DNA of 64,000 bases from JACNIZ01 sp964344765 (GTDB taxonomy: Bacteria; Planctomycetota; UBA1135), in assembly GCA_964344765.1 (NCBI GenBank), contig CAYFOM010000005.1, positions 65,986 to 129,985 on the forward strand, given 5' to 3'. A program made the translations under genes and the position numbers. Positions 53,391-62,385 of this stretch are shown piece by piece. The notes beneath the pieces were generated by a model. It was given only the letters and a program-made list of their open reading frames with translations, searched no databases and was not told where the DNA came from. Every line of letters begins with the position of its first letter. Positions within the stretch are counted from its first letter, which is position 1.

Positions 53391-54814
53391 TGGACCACCT
53401 CCGTAACCATAGGGCTAAACCGCGCCATTGGATCCAAGATCTCCACCGCTTGGCTCCATAAGGTTTGCCCTTGCGTCCATCGCGGTACCTTGACCGACAA
53501 ATGAACTTGGCCGCGACTATCGGCGTCGACATAGGCGATGTTGTAGAACGGCGACCCAACATCAGCCATGCCCCAAATGGTGTCGGAAGGTCCGGCTCCA
53601 TGAAGCGAAACCAAGATGGCGACAAACGCGGCCGGATCTAACCCAGTGACCGTCAACCGTGCTTTTTGGTCGGCGACCAAGTTGGTGATGGAATAGCGCA
53701 ACGCCTCGACGTCGCCGCCAATGCAAAAGTCATCAATGGCGACGCCATCTTGACTGTTGTAAGGGAAGTCATCCGCTTGGCAAACTGCTAAGTAAAACTG
53801 ACCGCTGACGTCGACCGTGGTCGAGGTCAAATCGCAGGTGACTTTTTGCCATTGCCCCACGTATTGCGCCCCCCCGGTCATGTGTTGCCAATCGGAGATC
53901 ACCGGTTCCCATTGAATGCCGTCATTGCTGAGGAAAATGCCGTCGTCGTCATTCCACTCCTCACCCATTTGCATGACGCGCAACTCCAAGTCCCAGTTCG
54001 TTGCGCCGCTGCCGTCGAGGCCAAAAATGATCGAGTTGGCCACCTGGTGGTAATTGGTGGTTTGCGGGTTCAAACCCATTTCCAACGACGACGCGCCCGA
54101 AAACGAGTTGGCGCAATCGGCCATTTGACCGTAGTTGCACCAACCATCGGCATCGGCCAAACGGCTTTGTTCGTCGACCGAATTCACCGCGATGTGATCC
54201 GGCAAGCCGGCGGTCAAACCGTCGAAGCGTTCGCAGTAGCCATCCATGGTGATGAACGCCGCAGGCAGGTTTGGCCATGGATTCGGAATCGCCGCAGGCT
54301 GGTCATCGACCACGATCCAATCCAAACTCCACTCATTGGCGTAATCGCCGACATAACGAAAGCCGACGAGCACCACCGGTTGACCCACGTATGCACTCAG
54401 GTCGACCTCGAGTGGTTGATCCAAGCCATCGCTATCCAAGTCCACCGCGTGCACCAGCTCGAAGGTCAGTCCACCATCGATGCTGACCTCGATTTCGTTG
54501 CGATCCCTGTAGGTCGCAAACAGCTGCCCTTGAGCACCGTGTAACGCCGCTTCGGTCAAGCTGGAAAAATCCAACGGCGGCGTGACCAGGCTGTTGTCAT
54601 TGGCGCCGAAGTAGTCGGAGTGAAATGCGTGACCAGGCACGCGCCACTCCCAGCCATCGCTGACACCGTTATTGAGTTCGGTCCACGCCGGCGGCGGCAC
54701 CTGCGGACCGTCGAAATTTTCGGTCAGCAGAGCGGTTTGAGCGGCAAGGGGAGATGTGGCGAAGGCTAGGCCGGCGGCGGCGCAGGCCAGGGGATGAAGC
54801 CGAATTGTTGCCAT
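53387..54814 (-). CDS. Exported two-module surface protein with shared C-terminal module (paralogue)
   Basis: A protein of about 475 residues from ATG 54814. The signal peptide (MATIRLHPLACAAAGLAFAT) is followed by module 1 (TENFDGPQVPPPAWTELNNG, FHSDYFGANDNSLVTPPLDF, GDYANEWSLDWIVVDD), module 2 (CERFDGLTAGLPDHIAVNSVDE, GWCNYGQ, YNSQDGVAIDDFCI) and the C-terminal module (GAGPSDTIWG, GQTLWSQAVEI). The open frame runs on to 55042 across the tRNA-His locus, so the upstream part is not coding. The start has no Shine-Dalgarno sequence; the leader is rich in C and T. Confidence 0.75.
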   Translation of the reverse strand: MATIRLHPLACAAAGLAFATSPLAAQTALLTENFDGPQVPPPAWTELNNGVSDGWEWRVPGHAFHSDYFGANDNSLVTPPLDFSSLTEAALHGAQGQLFATYRDRNEIEVSIDGGLTFELVHAVDLDSDGLDQPLEVDLSAYVGQPVVLVGFRYVGDYANEWSLDWIVVDDQPAAIPNPWPNLPAAFITMDGYCERFDGLTAGLPDHIAVNSVDEQSRLADADGWCNYGQMADCANSFSGASSLEMGLNPQTTNYHQVANSIIFGLDGSGATNWDLELRVMQMGEEWNDDDGIFLSNDGIQWEPVISDWQHMTGGAQYVGQWQKVTCDLTSTTVDVSGQFYLAVCQADDFPYNSQDGVAIDDFCIGGDVEALRYSITNLVADQKARLTVTGLDPAAFVAILVSLHGAGPSDTIWGMADVGSPFYNIAYVDADSRGQVHLSVKVPRWTQGQTLWSQAVEILDPMARFSPMVTEVVQ

Positions 54815-54860
54815 CGGGCGGCGGAGGTAGGGATTTCGCCAGGGGGGGCGTTGATTGTAC

Positions 54861-54889
54861 TTGGCTTTGTGGCAAGGTTGCGATAGACT
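54861..54889 (+). promoter_or_regulatory. Promoter-like pair for tRNA-His
   Basis: TTGGCT (54861-54866) and TAGACT (54884-54889) are 17 bp apart, matching sigma-70 elements at four of six positions each. The predicted start is about 10 nt before the mature tRNA-His 5' end. It may also drive tRNA-Leu at 55064. Confidence 0.4.
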
Positions 54890-54906
54890 CTTCGCCCTTC
54901 CAGTGT

Positions 54907-54984
54907 GGTGGATGTAGCTCAGTTGGTTAGAGCACCAGATTGTGGTTCTGGGGGCCGGGGGTTCAAATCCCCTCATCCACCCCA
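54907..54984 (+). tRNA. tRNA-His (anticodon GTG)
   Basis: The acceptor arms GTGGATG (54908-54914) and CATCCAC (54974-54980) pair, and an extra G at 54907 faces C at 54981, the G-1:C73 pair that marks tRNA-His. The D stem is GCTC/GAGC, the anticodon stem CCAGA/TCTGG, and the loop TTGTGGT gives GTG. CCA is encoded at 54982-54984. Confidence 0.97.
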
Positions 54985-55063
54985 TTTTTTCTCCGCGGCG
55001 CCCCGGCAACAGCCGCCCCTCCGAGCGAAGGGAACAGGGCAATCGATTGCCGCGAACCGCGTT

Positions 55064-55149
55064 GCGAGAGTGGCGGAATTGGCAGACGCGCTAGATTTAG
55101 GATCTAGTATCTCACAGATGTGGGGGTTCGAGTCCCCCCTCTCGCACCA
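55064..55149 (+). tRNA. tRNA-Leu (anticodon TAG)
   Basis: The acceptor arms GCGAGAG (55064-55070) and CTCTCGC (55139-55145) pair. The D loop has GGCGGAATTGGCAGACGC, the anticodon stem is CTAGA/TCTAG with loop TTTAGGA giving TAG (reads CUA/CUG), a long variable arm is present as in tRNA-Leu, and the T arm has GGTTCGAGTCC. CCA is encoded at 55147-55149. It lies 80 bp after tRNA-His, probably in the same transcript. Confidence 0.97.
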
Positions 55150-55181
55150 ACGCTCTTGAGAACCCGCGCGCAGCTGCCCGA

Positions 55182-56204
55182 ATGAGTGGATCCGCCTCCC
55201 GCTACGACCGCCAGATTCGTTTGAACGAAATCGGCGAAGCCGGTCAACAAGTTCTGCGCTCAGCAACCGTAGCCATCGTCGGCGTCGGCGCCCTAGGAAG
55301 CGTAACTGCCGACCTGCTCGCCCGCGCCGGAATTGGCGAATTGGTTTTGATCGACCGCGATGTCGTCGAGTGGACCAACTTGCAGCGCCAGGTGCTTTAC
55401 ACCGAAGACGACGCCGAACGCGTACGCCCCAAAGTGGAAGCGGCGCACCAACGGCTGCACGCGGTGAATGCCGATGTGAAGTTGCGCTTGGCCGCAGTGG
55501 ACCTGACCTTTAAAAACGTGCAGGAGGTCCTGCAAGGCGTCGATCTCATCGTCGACGGCACCGATAACTTTTCCACTCGCTATCTGCTCAACGATTACGC
55601 AGTCAAAAACGGCATCCCCTACGTTTACGCCGGCGTGGTTTCGACCTACGGCATGGTCGCCACCATTCTGCCGCCCGACGGCCCCTGTTTGCGCTGCACT
55701 TACCCCGATCCGCCCGATGCCTCGCAAGCGCCGACCTGCAGCAGCGCCGGAGTCTTAGGACCTGCGGTAAACGTCATTGCCTCGTTGGCGACGACCGCGG
55801 CGATCAAGGTTTTGGTCGGCGCCGAAGTGCATGGCGGTTTTCAATACTTGGACTTGTGGCGCGAGCAAAACCAGTCATTGCGCGCGGCCAAAGATCCGCA
55901 ATGCCCGTGTTGCGGCGAGCAGCAATGGGATTGGTTGATGGGCAAACGCGGCAATGCCGAAGCCCGAGTTTTATGCGGTAGCGACACCGTGCAAATTCCG
56001 CCGCCCAGCCAGCGACCGGATTTGCAAAGGATGGCGGAGAAGCTCGGCGGCACCGTATCCGACCTGCAAGCCACGCCACAGTTCTTGCGCTTTCAACACC
56101 GCCAACTCGACGTCATGTATTTCGCCGACGGCCGCGCGCTGATTCGCGGCACTGCCGACCCGGCGTTGGCACGCACGGTGCTGGCTGAAACCGTAGGCGC
56201 TTAA
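55182..56204 (+). CDS. ThiF/MoeB-family adenylyltransferase
   Basis: A protein of 340 residues. An E1-type Rossmann fold is seen: RYDRQIRLNEIGEAGQQVLRSATVAIVGVGALGS, IDRDVVEWTNLQRQ, DGTDNFSTRYLLND. A zinc site comes from CLRC and CPCC, and a conserved Cys is in PTCSSAGVLGP. The C-terminal ~85 residues match the usual tail of ThiF/MoeB proteins (TPQFLRF...YFADGRALIRGTADPALAR). It adenylates the C-terminal Gly-Gly of a sulfur carrier for molybdopterin or thiamine thiazole synthesis. The downstream cysteine-desulfurase-like and MobA-like genes favour the molybdenum cofactor, but no carrier protein is seen nearby. Confidence 0.87.
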   Translation: MSGSASRYDRQIRLNEIGEAGQQVLRSATVAIVGVGALGSVTADLLARAGIGELVLIDRDVVEWTNLQRQVLYTEDDAERVRPKVEAAHQRLHAVNADVKLRLAAVDLTFKNVQEVLQGVDLIVDGTDNFSTRYLLNDYAVKNGIPYVYAGVVSTYGMVATILPPDGPCLRCTYPDPPDASQAPTCSSAGVLGPAVNVIASLATTAAIKVLVGAEVHGGFQYLDLWREQNQSLRAAKDPQCPCCGEQQWDWLMGKRGNAEARVLCGSDTVQIPPPSQRPDLQRMAEKLGGTVSDLQATPQFLRFQHRQLDVMYFADGRALIRGTADPALARTVLAETVGA

Positions 56205-56229
56205 ACCCGGCGGGCCGTATCCTGATGGC

Positions 56230-57366
56230 ATGACGTCGGCATTGAACTGGAACCGCGCTGCCACCTGCGCCGCCCCCGCTCCGGGTGTGGCCCATGCGAT
56301 GCTCGAAGGTTTGCTGGCCGATGACGGTCTGCGCGGCGGTGGCTCCAATGCACGACTGAGCCAAATCCGCGCCGCCGCCGCCGAGTTGTTCCAGTTCCCG
56401 TGGCCGGATCGAGTGATTTTTACACCGGGCGCGACTTATGCGTTAAACCAAGCCGTCGACGCCATCCCTGCCGGCGCCTCAGTGCTCACCACACCGTTAG
56501 AGCACAATTCTCTCCTTCGGCCGCTGCACTTTGCCGCTCAGCAACGCGACTTAAATATCGAGCAGCTTGCCGTCACCGAACAAGCGCGAATCGACGTCGA
56601 CGCGTTGCGCCAACGGTTGGAACAAGGCGGCGTCGATTGGTTGGCTTTGTGCCTAGCAAGTAACGTTTATGGCACGCTGCAGCCGATCGCCGAGATCTGT
56701 GCATTGGCGCGCGAACATCAGGTTCGGGTAATACTCGACATCAGCCAAGGCGGCGGCCAAGTCGAGGTGGATTTAGCCACATGGCAGCCGGCCTATACCG
56801 CGCTACCGGCGCACAAAGGTTTGCATGGTCCGCGCGGCGTCGGCTTGCTGATGGTGCACAGCGATGAGCAACCCGCCGCCATCGTGCGCGGCGGTACCGG
56901 CAGCTTCGGCGAAGAACTGAACATGCCGACGGAATGGCCCGGATGCATGGAAGCCGGCACTCTAAACCTTCCCGGCATTTACGGCCTGGGTGCGGCCCTT
57001 CAATGGCGATTGGACCACCCCGCACCGCTTAGCCAGTTGCGGCAACACATGGCTGAATTGGAAGCGTGGCTCCTCCAACGCAAAGACGTCCGCGTATTGC
57101 CGTCATCGCTGAGCTGGGATCAACGCTTGCCCATGCTAAGTTTTGAGCCGTTGCACGTCCCACCCACCGCGTTAGCCGCTTTGCTCGAACAACTCGGCTT
57201 GCAAGTTCGGGCCGGCAACATGTGCGCCGCCTTTGCCGGCAAGGCCATGCAAACGCAGGAAGGCTTGGTACGCCTTAGCCCTCCCGAAAACGCCGATGCC
57301 GATGAATTCGCCCAAGGCCGCGATTTGCTGCAACAAGGCTTGGAAACTTTCGCAGCCACTTTGTAG
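56230..57366 (+). CDS. Cysteine-desulfurase-like class V aminotransferase
   Basis: A protein of 378 residues in the fold-type I PLP enzyme family. The PLP lysine is in PAHKGLHGPRGVGLL; LEHNSLLRPLHFA and LDISQGGGQ supply cofactor contacts; and a Cys in the active-site loop region (VRAGNMCAAFAGK) fits the substrate-sulfur Cys of cysteine desulfurases or selenocysteine lyases. It would provide sulfur to the ThiF-like partner encoded 25 bp upstream. Housekeeping IscS/SufS cannot be distinguished from a pathway-specific enzyme. Confidence 0.82.
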   Translation: MTSALNWNRAATCAAPAPGVAHAMLEGLLADDGLRGGGSNARLSQIRAAAAELFQFPWPDRVIFTPGATYALNQAVDAIPAGASVLTTPLEHNSLLRPLHFAAQQRDLNIEQLAVTEQARIDVDALRQRLEQGGVDWLALCLASNVYGTLQPIAEICALAREHQVRVILDISQGGGQVEVDLATWQPAYTALPAHKGLHGPRGVGLLMVHSDEQPAAIVRGGTGSFGEELNMPTEWPGCMEAGTLNLPGIYGLGAALQWRLDHPAPLSQLRQHMAELEAWLLQRKDVRVLPSSLSWDQRLPMLSFEPLHVPPTALAALLEQLGLQVRAGNMCAAFAGKAMQTQEGLVRLSPPENADADEFAQGRDLLQQGLETFAATL

Positions 57367-57387
57367 TCGCCGGCGCAATCACTGCTC

Positions 57388-58008
57388 ATGAGTTCGCACC
57401 CTCCCGTCCATGCCATCTTGCTCGCCGCCGGCAGCGGCAAACGCCTGGGCATGCCCAAAGCAGCGCTCAAAGTCAAAGATCGCTGGATGCTGCCCGAGTT
57501 GGTGCGCAACTTACGGATCGGCGGCGCCGCTCGGGTCAGCCTGGTGCTGTCTTCGCCGGCACTCGACGCCATCGCCGACCTCGGCATGCCTGAAGCCGAC
57601 GACGAGGTGCTCAACCCCACGCCGGAATTGGGCCGCACCAGTTCATTGCAAGCGGCGTTGCCGCTGGTCCAGGAGGGTCATGCGCTGCTGATTCACAACT
57701 GCGACATTCCGCTGTTACGCGCCGAAGTCGTGGTGCAAATCATTCAGCAATGGAGCCGCCTGGCCGAGCCCAATTCCGCGCTCGCCCGCCCCGTTACCAG
57801 CGGAGGCCGCGGCGGCCACCCTTTGCTCGTCGGCGGCGACCTGGTCGAAGAGGCTCGCGCGCTGAATCCGGACCAACCGTTGCGCGATCTGCTGCACCGT
57901 CATCGCGACTCCACTTTGGACGTCAAAATTGCCGATGATCCAGGGCCGTTTCTCGACGTCAACACCGCCGAACAATTGGCTTTGATCGAATCTCTGCTCC
58001 GCTCATGA
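57388..58008 (+). CDS. MobA/MocA-like nucleotidyltransferase
   Basis: A protein of 206 residues. The NTP-transferase N terminus VHAILLAAGSGKRLGMPKAALKV is followed by the metal-site region LIHNCDIPLL, ARPVTSGGRGGHPLLV and FLDVNTAEQLALIE. This is the pattern of molybdenum-cofactor nucleotidyltransferases (MobA adds GMP, MocA adds CMP to molybdopterin). It lies 21 bp after the cysteine-desulfurase-like gene and overlaps the next gene by 4 bp. Other NTP:sugar transferases share this fold, so the substrate is inferred from context. Confidence 0.78.
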   Translation: MSSHPPVHAILLAAGSGKRLGMPKAALKVKDRWMLPELVRNLRIGGAARVSLVLSSPALDAIADLGMPEADDEVLNPTPELGRTSSLQAALPLVQEGHALLIHNCDIPLLRAEVVVQIIQQWSRLAEPNSALARPVTSGGRGGHPLLVGGDLVEEARALNPDQPLRDLLHRHRDSTLDVKIADDPGPFLDVNTAEQLALIESLLRS

Positions 58009-60818
58009 ATCCGCTAGCCCTCTGCATTCTCAGCCTGGCCGCGCAAAGCCCCCAGGACAACGAAGCGGCGATCCGCGAAATGGCGTGGCAACTGCATCAG
58101 CAACCGCCGACGGCGGCCGAGTTGGTTGATCAGTGGCGATTAGGCGATGAAGAGCTGGTCCTGCAAGCGGCCGGTCGTGGGTTGGCAAAGCAAGAAGCAT
58201 TAGGGCCACTGTTGCTCGCCGTGCTCCAGCGTTACAAAGATGCATCCCCACCCGCGGCTTTGGCCGAGTTGCTGCCGACAGTCCCCTACTACGCAGAAGC
58301 GGTGCCGTTGCTTCAGGACCTTCGCAGCCAGCCCCAATGGCAAACTGCGGCTGCCGAAACTTTGTTGCGCTGGGGAATCTACCCGGCTCAAGCCCAACAT
58401 CCGCTGGCTGCCGACTTGATGAGTCAATTGCAGAAGGGATGGCAGCCGGACGGCCCGCACTGCGCAGCGGTTCTTGGTTTAGGCGAAGACTATCGGGCGG
58501 TTCTTTTGCCCGCGTTGATTCAGCGCTTTGACTTGAGTGCCGATGATTGCAAGTCGCTTGCTGGTTTGTCCCGCCAAAATTGGAGTGCTTTTGACCAGCA
58601 CCTTTTGGATTCGGTTTTGCTCAATCATCAATTGCTGCGCAAACCGACCGAGCAATGGGTCGACGCCGAGCAGCTCCTCCAACAGGCTTGGCAGCTTTAC
58701 TTAACCGATGAGCTTGCCCTCGGCCAACTGCAACTCATCGAACAGTTTTTACTGCAACACCGCCACCTCGGCACGCCGGTGATGCTGAACGAGGTTTGGC
58801 AAACCGCGACTTCCAATCGAATTGCCGCTGCCAAAGCATTTCTTCGCCATAACCCCATGGCGATGGCGGTGCCGATGATGGCCGCCGAAGCTTTTGATGA
58901 GGGTGCATCAGTAGACCACCGCGTCAAAACCATTCAGGCGTTATTCCTGGCTGCTCCGGATGCGCAAATCGAAGCGCTGCTGCCGATGTTGCGGCCCGAT
59001 CAAGACCGCAAGATCTTTCGCGCCCTACTTGCCGGATTGCGGTTGCGGCCGATGGAGATGATGCCCGGAAGCATCGAAGTCTTGCTTCCAAAGTTGCGCA
59101 CCAACGATGCCTCGTTGGCGATGGAAGTGCTCATCTTGACTGCGGATCACCAAACTCGCTTGGACTGGTTGCCGAAGGCGTCGGCGTTGCCGGCTGCAGT
59201 TGGTAAACGCGTGATGCAAATGGCATGGGGCGTGGATCCGCAAGCGGACGTGTTGGAAGTCTTCAAAGAAATGAGCAACCAAAAACATCCGGCGCGGCGC
59301 GATTTGGGCGCGGCCGGTTTGCGCGCCGCAATGAGCGAGGAAGATCTGGCGGCGCATTATCAACAGCTGCTCATGGGTGCTGAAGACCCAAAACTGTTCG
59401 ATGAGTTCCTCAACAAGTTGCGCGATATGCGCAGCGATGCGGCGTTGGAGGTCATCATCGATTGGCTGATCAGCCCGGGCGGACGCAGCAATCCGCGCTC
59501 AGGACCCTTTGCATCGATGTTGATCGAAGAAACTGCGGCGCGGCGTTTGTTCGACGCTTGGTGGCAACAACGTGAGGGCTTGACCGATTTCCAAATGGAT
59601 TGGGCCGCGTGCCACCTCGCCCCAGATTTGGCCGACGCACGTCAAAGGTTGCATGATCGTTTTTTCCAAGTGGATCCGCGCACCCAAACGATGTTTTTAT
59701 CGCGCATGGAAACGGGTGCTGGCCAGCAAGAAGTGGATTTATGGAATCGACTCTTGCTGGATCATTCCTACGACGAAACTATTCGACGTATTTCCGCACA
59801 TTTGCTGTTTCGCGCGGCAGCGGATGCCGATTTGCAAACTGCCAAGGCTTGGGTGAGGCCTAGCTTGGATGCGTTGCTTCAAAGTAATGACGCGGCGTTC
59901 CAACAACGACCATGGCTGGTTTTGGTGCGCGGCTTAGCCGGAATGAAAAATGTGGAGTGGCGCAAAAGCTTGCTGCAACAAGTCCGCGAGTTGCCGGCGG
60001 AATACTCGCAAGCCTTCGTCCGTGCCTGCTACCAAGGCTTTGCCGACCAGCCGTTGGACGAGCAACGGCAAGCGCTGCAGGATGCCGTCCTCGACCAACT
60101 GCTGCAGCCATCCTTCAACGCCTTCCCGGTAAATTCCCGTCCGCAATACCAGCAGGTTTCGGATCAATACTTCGAGTTCTTCCACCGCTGCTTGGCCTTG
60201 CAAGCTCATTCGCCTAGCATCGAAGTCGATCAATTATTCGCTGATCAGATTTTGCAATTGGGCACCGCCAGCACCGCCGACTGCCTGAGCCTGCTTGCGC
60301 CGGCATTGAGCAATTGGCCGCAAGCTGGAGCGGCGGCAAAAACAGTGCTCATGGCAACGGAATCGCGTCGTTCGTTCCGTTACCCCCCTAGCGATGACGA
60401 CGCAGCCCAACGGCCGATGTCCAGTTACTTGGTCGGCACGGACTTTTTCGCCGAGTTGCGGGAACGTTACGACCGCGGAGAATTGCAAAACCTAAGCGAC
60501 GCTTGTGAATTAGCCATTCACCGCTGGCCGCGCGATCGCCGTTGTTACCTTTGGCAAGGCTGGGTGGCGCTCACCGAAAGCAACTTGGAGCTGGCCACGC
60601 AGGCCTTTGAGCAAGGTTTGGATCGCTCTGGTTGGGTGGAGTACGTGCGCATGGAGCCGCTGCTCGGCTTAGCAGTAACGGAGGCCATGCAAAACCAAGA
60701 TTGGGATACGTTGCGAGCCTACATCAAGCAAAACGATCAAACCGACGCGTTGCTGACCGGCCGCATCGTTCACGGCCTGCTGCCGCAATTAGAAAACTGC
60801 CTACCCGCAAGCGAGTAG
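58005..60818 (+). CDS. Large exported alpha-helical repeat protein, not recognised
   Basis: A protein of 937 residues with a short signal-like N terminus (MNPLALCILSLAAQS). The rest is almost wholly helical, rich in Leu, Ala and Gln, with HEAT/ARM-like helix pairs (LLPMLRPDQDRKIFRALLAGLRLRPMEMMPGSIEVLLPKLR) and a TPR-like end (GWVALTESNLELATQAFEQGLDRSGW). No catalytic motif was found. Its ATG overlaps the stop of the MobA-like gene (ATGA), so it is translated with the cofactor genes although its role appears different. The stop codon lies inside the terminator hairpin at 60795-60824. Confidence 0.6.
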   Translation: MNPLALCILSLAAQSPQDNEAAIREMAWQLHQQPPTAAELVDQWRLGDEELVLQAAGRGLAKQEALGPLLLAVLQRYKDASPPAALAELLPTVPYYAEAVPLLQDLRSQPQWQTAAAETLLRWGIYPAQAQHPLAADLMSQLQKGWQPDGPHCAAVLGLGEDYRAVLLPALIQRFDLSADDCKSLAGLSRQNWSAFDQHLLDSVLLNHQLLRKPTEQWVDAEQLLQQAWQLYLTDELALGQLQLIEQFLLQHRHLGTPVMLNEVWQTATSNRIAAAKAFLRHNPMAMAVPMMAAEAFDEGASVDHRVKTIQALFLAAPDAQIEALLPMLRPDQDRKIFRALLAGLRLRPMEMMPGSIEVLLPKLRTNDASLAMEVLILTADHQTRLDWLPKASALPAAVGKRVMQMAWGVDPQADVLEVFKEMSNQKHPARRDLGAAGLRAAMSEEDLAAHYQQLLMGAEDPKLFDEFLNKLRDMRSDAALEVIIDWLISPGGRSNPRSGPFASMLIEETAARRLFDAWWQQREGLTDFQMDWAACHLAPDLADARQRLHDRFFQVDPRTQTMFLSRMETGAGQQEVDLWNRLLLDHSYDETIRRISAHLLFRAAADADLQTAKAWVRPSLDALLQSNDAAFQQRPWLVLVRGLAGMKNVEWRKSLLQQVRELPAEYSQAFVRACYQGFADQPLDEQRQALQDAVLDQLLQPSFNAFPVNSRPQYQQVSDQYFEFFHRCLALQAHSPSIEVDQLFADQILQLGTASTADCLSLLAPALSNWPQAGAAAKTVLMATESRRSFRYPPSDDDAAQRPMSSYLVGTDFFAELRERYDRGELQNLSDACELAIHRWPRDRRCYLWQGWVALTESNLELATQAFEQGLDRSGWVEYVRMEPLLGLAVTEAMQNQDWDTLRAYIKQNDQTDALLTGRIVHGLLPQLENCLPASE

Positions 60819-60824
60819 GCAGTT
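60795..60824 (-). terminator. Perfect 10-bp hairpin, terminator for the minus-strand surface gene
   Basis: AACTGCCTAC (60795-60804) and GTAGGCAGTT (60815-60824) form a 10-bp stem with a 10-nt loop. On the minus strand the stem is followed by TTTTCTAATT, a good intrinsic terminator for the surface gene ending at 60852. The stem also spans the TAG stop codon (60816-60818) of the plus-strand helical protein, so the last codons of that gene are within it. Confidence 0.6.
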
Positions 60825-60851
60825 GGAGTGAGCTTTAAACGTTGAAGCAGC

Positions 60852-62243
60852 TTATTGAACGATCAGTTTGAAGCCGTTCGAGAAACGCGCGGAGGTGGAT
60901 GCAATTTCCACCGCTTGCGTCCAAACGGTATGACCGGTGGCCGCTGCCGGCACCGACTCACTGAAGTTCACATTGCCGGCACCACCCGCCAAGGTGGAAC
61001 CGATTCTGGTGTATGGCGAACCCACATCGGCAATGCCGTAAGGCGTGACCGTTGGACCCGGAGTGCGCGAGTAAACCAACGACACAAAAGAACCCGGCGT
61101 GCAAGCATTCAACTCGAAGTTAGCAGTGCTGCCACCGACTAAGTTCGGCTCCTGGTAGAGCGGGCAGTTGATGGTGATGTTGTCGATGGAAACGCCATCC
61201 AAGTAGGCGAACTCATAGTCGTCTTCTTGAGCGATGGCGACGTAGAAGTCGCCGCTAACGTTCACCGTCGTCGAAGCTAAATCACAAACCACAAAGTTGT
61301 ATTCGGATTGACCGGCATGGGTGTGCCACTCGGTTAAGCACGGCTCCCAAATCAAGCCGTCTTCCGATACAAACACACCGTCGTTGGCGTTGACCTCTTC
61401 TCCAAACTCCATCGCTTGGAAGGTCATGATCATGTTGGTAGCACCGGCACCGTTGAGGCCGATGACCAAGGCGTTGGACACCAGGTGGCTGTTACTGGAA
61501 CCAGGCATCAAACCCATTTCCAAGCATGCGTTGCCGTCGTACGGGTCCATGCAGTTCGCGGCTTGGCCAATGTTGCACCAAGCTTCGGGGTCGTCGTTGC
61601 GCGTTGCTTCGTCCAAAGCGTTCAACGCCATGTGACTCGGAACGAAACCGTTTAACGAATCAAAGTTTTCGCGGAAGCCGTAAGCCGGGAAGAATGTCGT
61701 CGGCAAGTGCGTCCACGTCGGCGGCGGTGGCGGCGGTGGATCATCGCGCACTTGGATGTCGTACAAATCCCACTCGTTGGCGTAATCGCCGATGAAGCGG
61801 AAGTTGAGTTGGATCGACGAAATGCCGGCGTACGTCGACAGGTTGACGTTCATCGGCAAGTAGTCGCCGGTGTCGGTTCCGGTCTCGCTGTAGACGGCGG
61901 TGAAAGTGAGGCCGCCATCGAGCGTGACTTCAATCAAGTTCAGATCGCGCCAGGTCGGATAAAGCTGACCCTGCAAGCCGTGCAGGTACAACTCCGAAAC
62001 GCCGCTGGCATCGAAGGCCGGACTCAGCAAGCTGTTGTCATTGGCACCGTAAAAGTCATCGTGCCAAGCGGCTGTGCCGGTGGAATCGGATTCCCAGCCG
62101 AGGGAAACGCCGTTATTCAGTTCGGTCCAGCCGGTAGGCGGGACTACGCCGGAGTCAAAAGTCTCGGCAAAAACAGTAGTTTGGGCGGAGGCACTGCCGG
62201 CTAAGGCGGCCAAGCTCGCGCCGAGGAAGAGATTCCGCAGCAT
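60852..62243 (-). CDS. Exported two-module surface protein with shared C-terminal module (paralogue)
   Basis: A protein of 463 residues from ATG 62243. The signal peptide (MLRNLFLGASLAALAGSASAQ) is followed by module 1 (AETFDSGVVPPTGWTELNNG, WHDDFYGANDNSLLSPAFDA, GDYANEWDLYDIQVRDD), a PPPPPP linker, module 2 (FRENFDSLNGFVPSHMALNALDE, AWCNIGQ, YLDGVSIDNITI) and the C-terminal module (TPGPTVTPYGIADVGSPY, GHTVWTQAVEI). It is closest to the protein at 62386, and both share a leader sequence before the ATG. An in-frame ATG at 62285 would put 14 residues before the signal peptide. Confidence 0.78.
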   Translation of the reverse strand: MLRNLFLGASLAALAGSASAQTTVFAETFDSGVVPPTGWTELNNGVSLGWESDSTGTAAWHDDFYGANDNSLLSPAFDASGVSELYLHGLQGQLYPTWRDLNLIEVTLDGGLTFTAVYSETGTDTGDYLPMNVNLSTYAGISSIQLNFRFIGDYANEWDLYDIQVRDDPPPPPPPTWTHLPTTFFPAYGFRENFDSLNGFVPSHMALNALDEATRNDDPEAWCNIGQAANCMDPYDGNACLEMGLMPGSSNSHLVSNALVIGLNGAGATNMIMTFQAMEFGEEVNANDGVFVSEDGLIWEPCLTEWHTHAGQSEYNFVVCDLASTTVNVSGDFYVAIAQEDDYEFAYLDGVSIDNITINCPLYQEPNLVGGSTANFELNACTPGSFVSLVYSRTPGPTVTPYGIADVGSPYTRIGSTLAGGAGNVNFSESVPAAATGHTVWTQAVEIASTSARFSNGFKLIVQ

Positions 62244-62310
62244 TGGGGAGTCCAAGGGTTTTGGAGGTTGAACCGATTGGTTCATTGAGGAGAGACTCGG
62301 ATCTTATCAG

Positions 62311-62349
62311 ACAAGAACAAAGGGTCCTGCTCACGAAGGAACAGGACCC
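62311..62349 (-). terminator. Intrinsic terminator of the surface gene at 62386
   Basis: GGGTCCTG (62322-62329) and CAGGACCC (62342-62349) form an 8-bp stem with a 12-nt loop; on the minus strand the stem is followed by TTTGTTCTTGT. It lies in the 142-bp gap between the two tandem paralogues, so they are probably separate transcripts rather than one operon. Confidence 0.65.
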
Positions 62350-62385
62350 CGAAGTACCCTTACGGGCACCAATGAGCACCGTTGC

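Noticed and set aside
53387..55042. N-terminal extension of the surface protein by 76 residues across the tRNA-His gene
   Set aside because: The signal peptide begins at the internal ATG 54814, and the extension overlaps a tRNA; extension of a signal peptide by 76 residues is not plausible.
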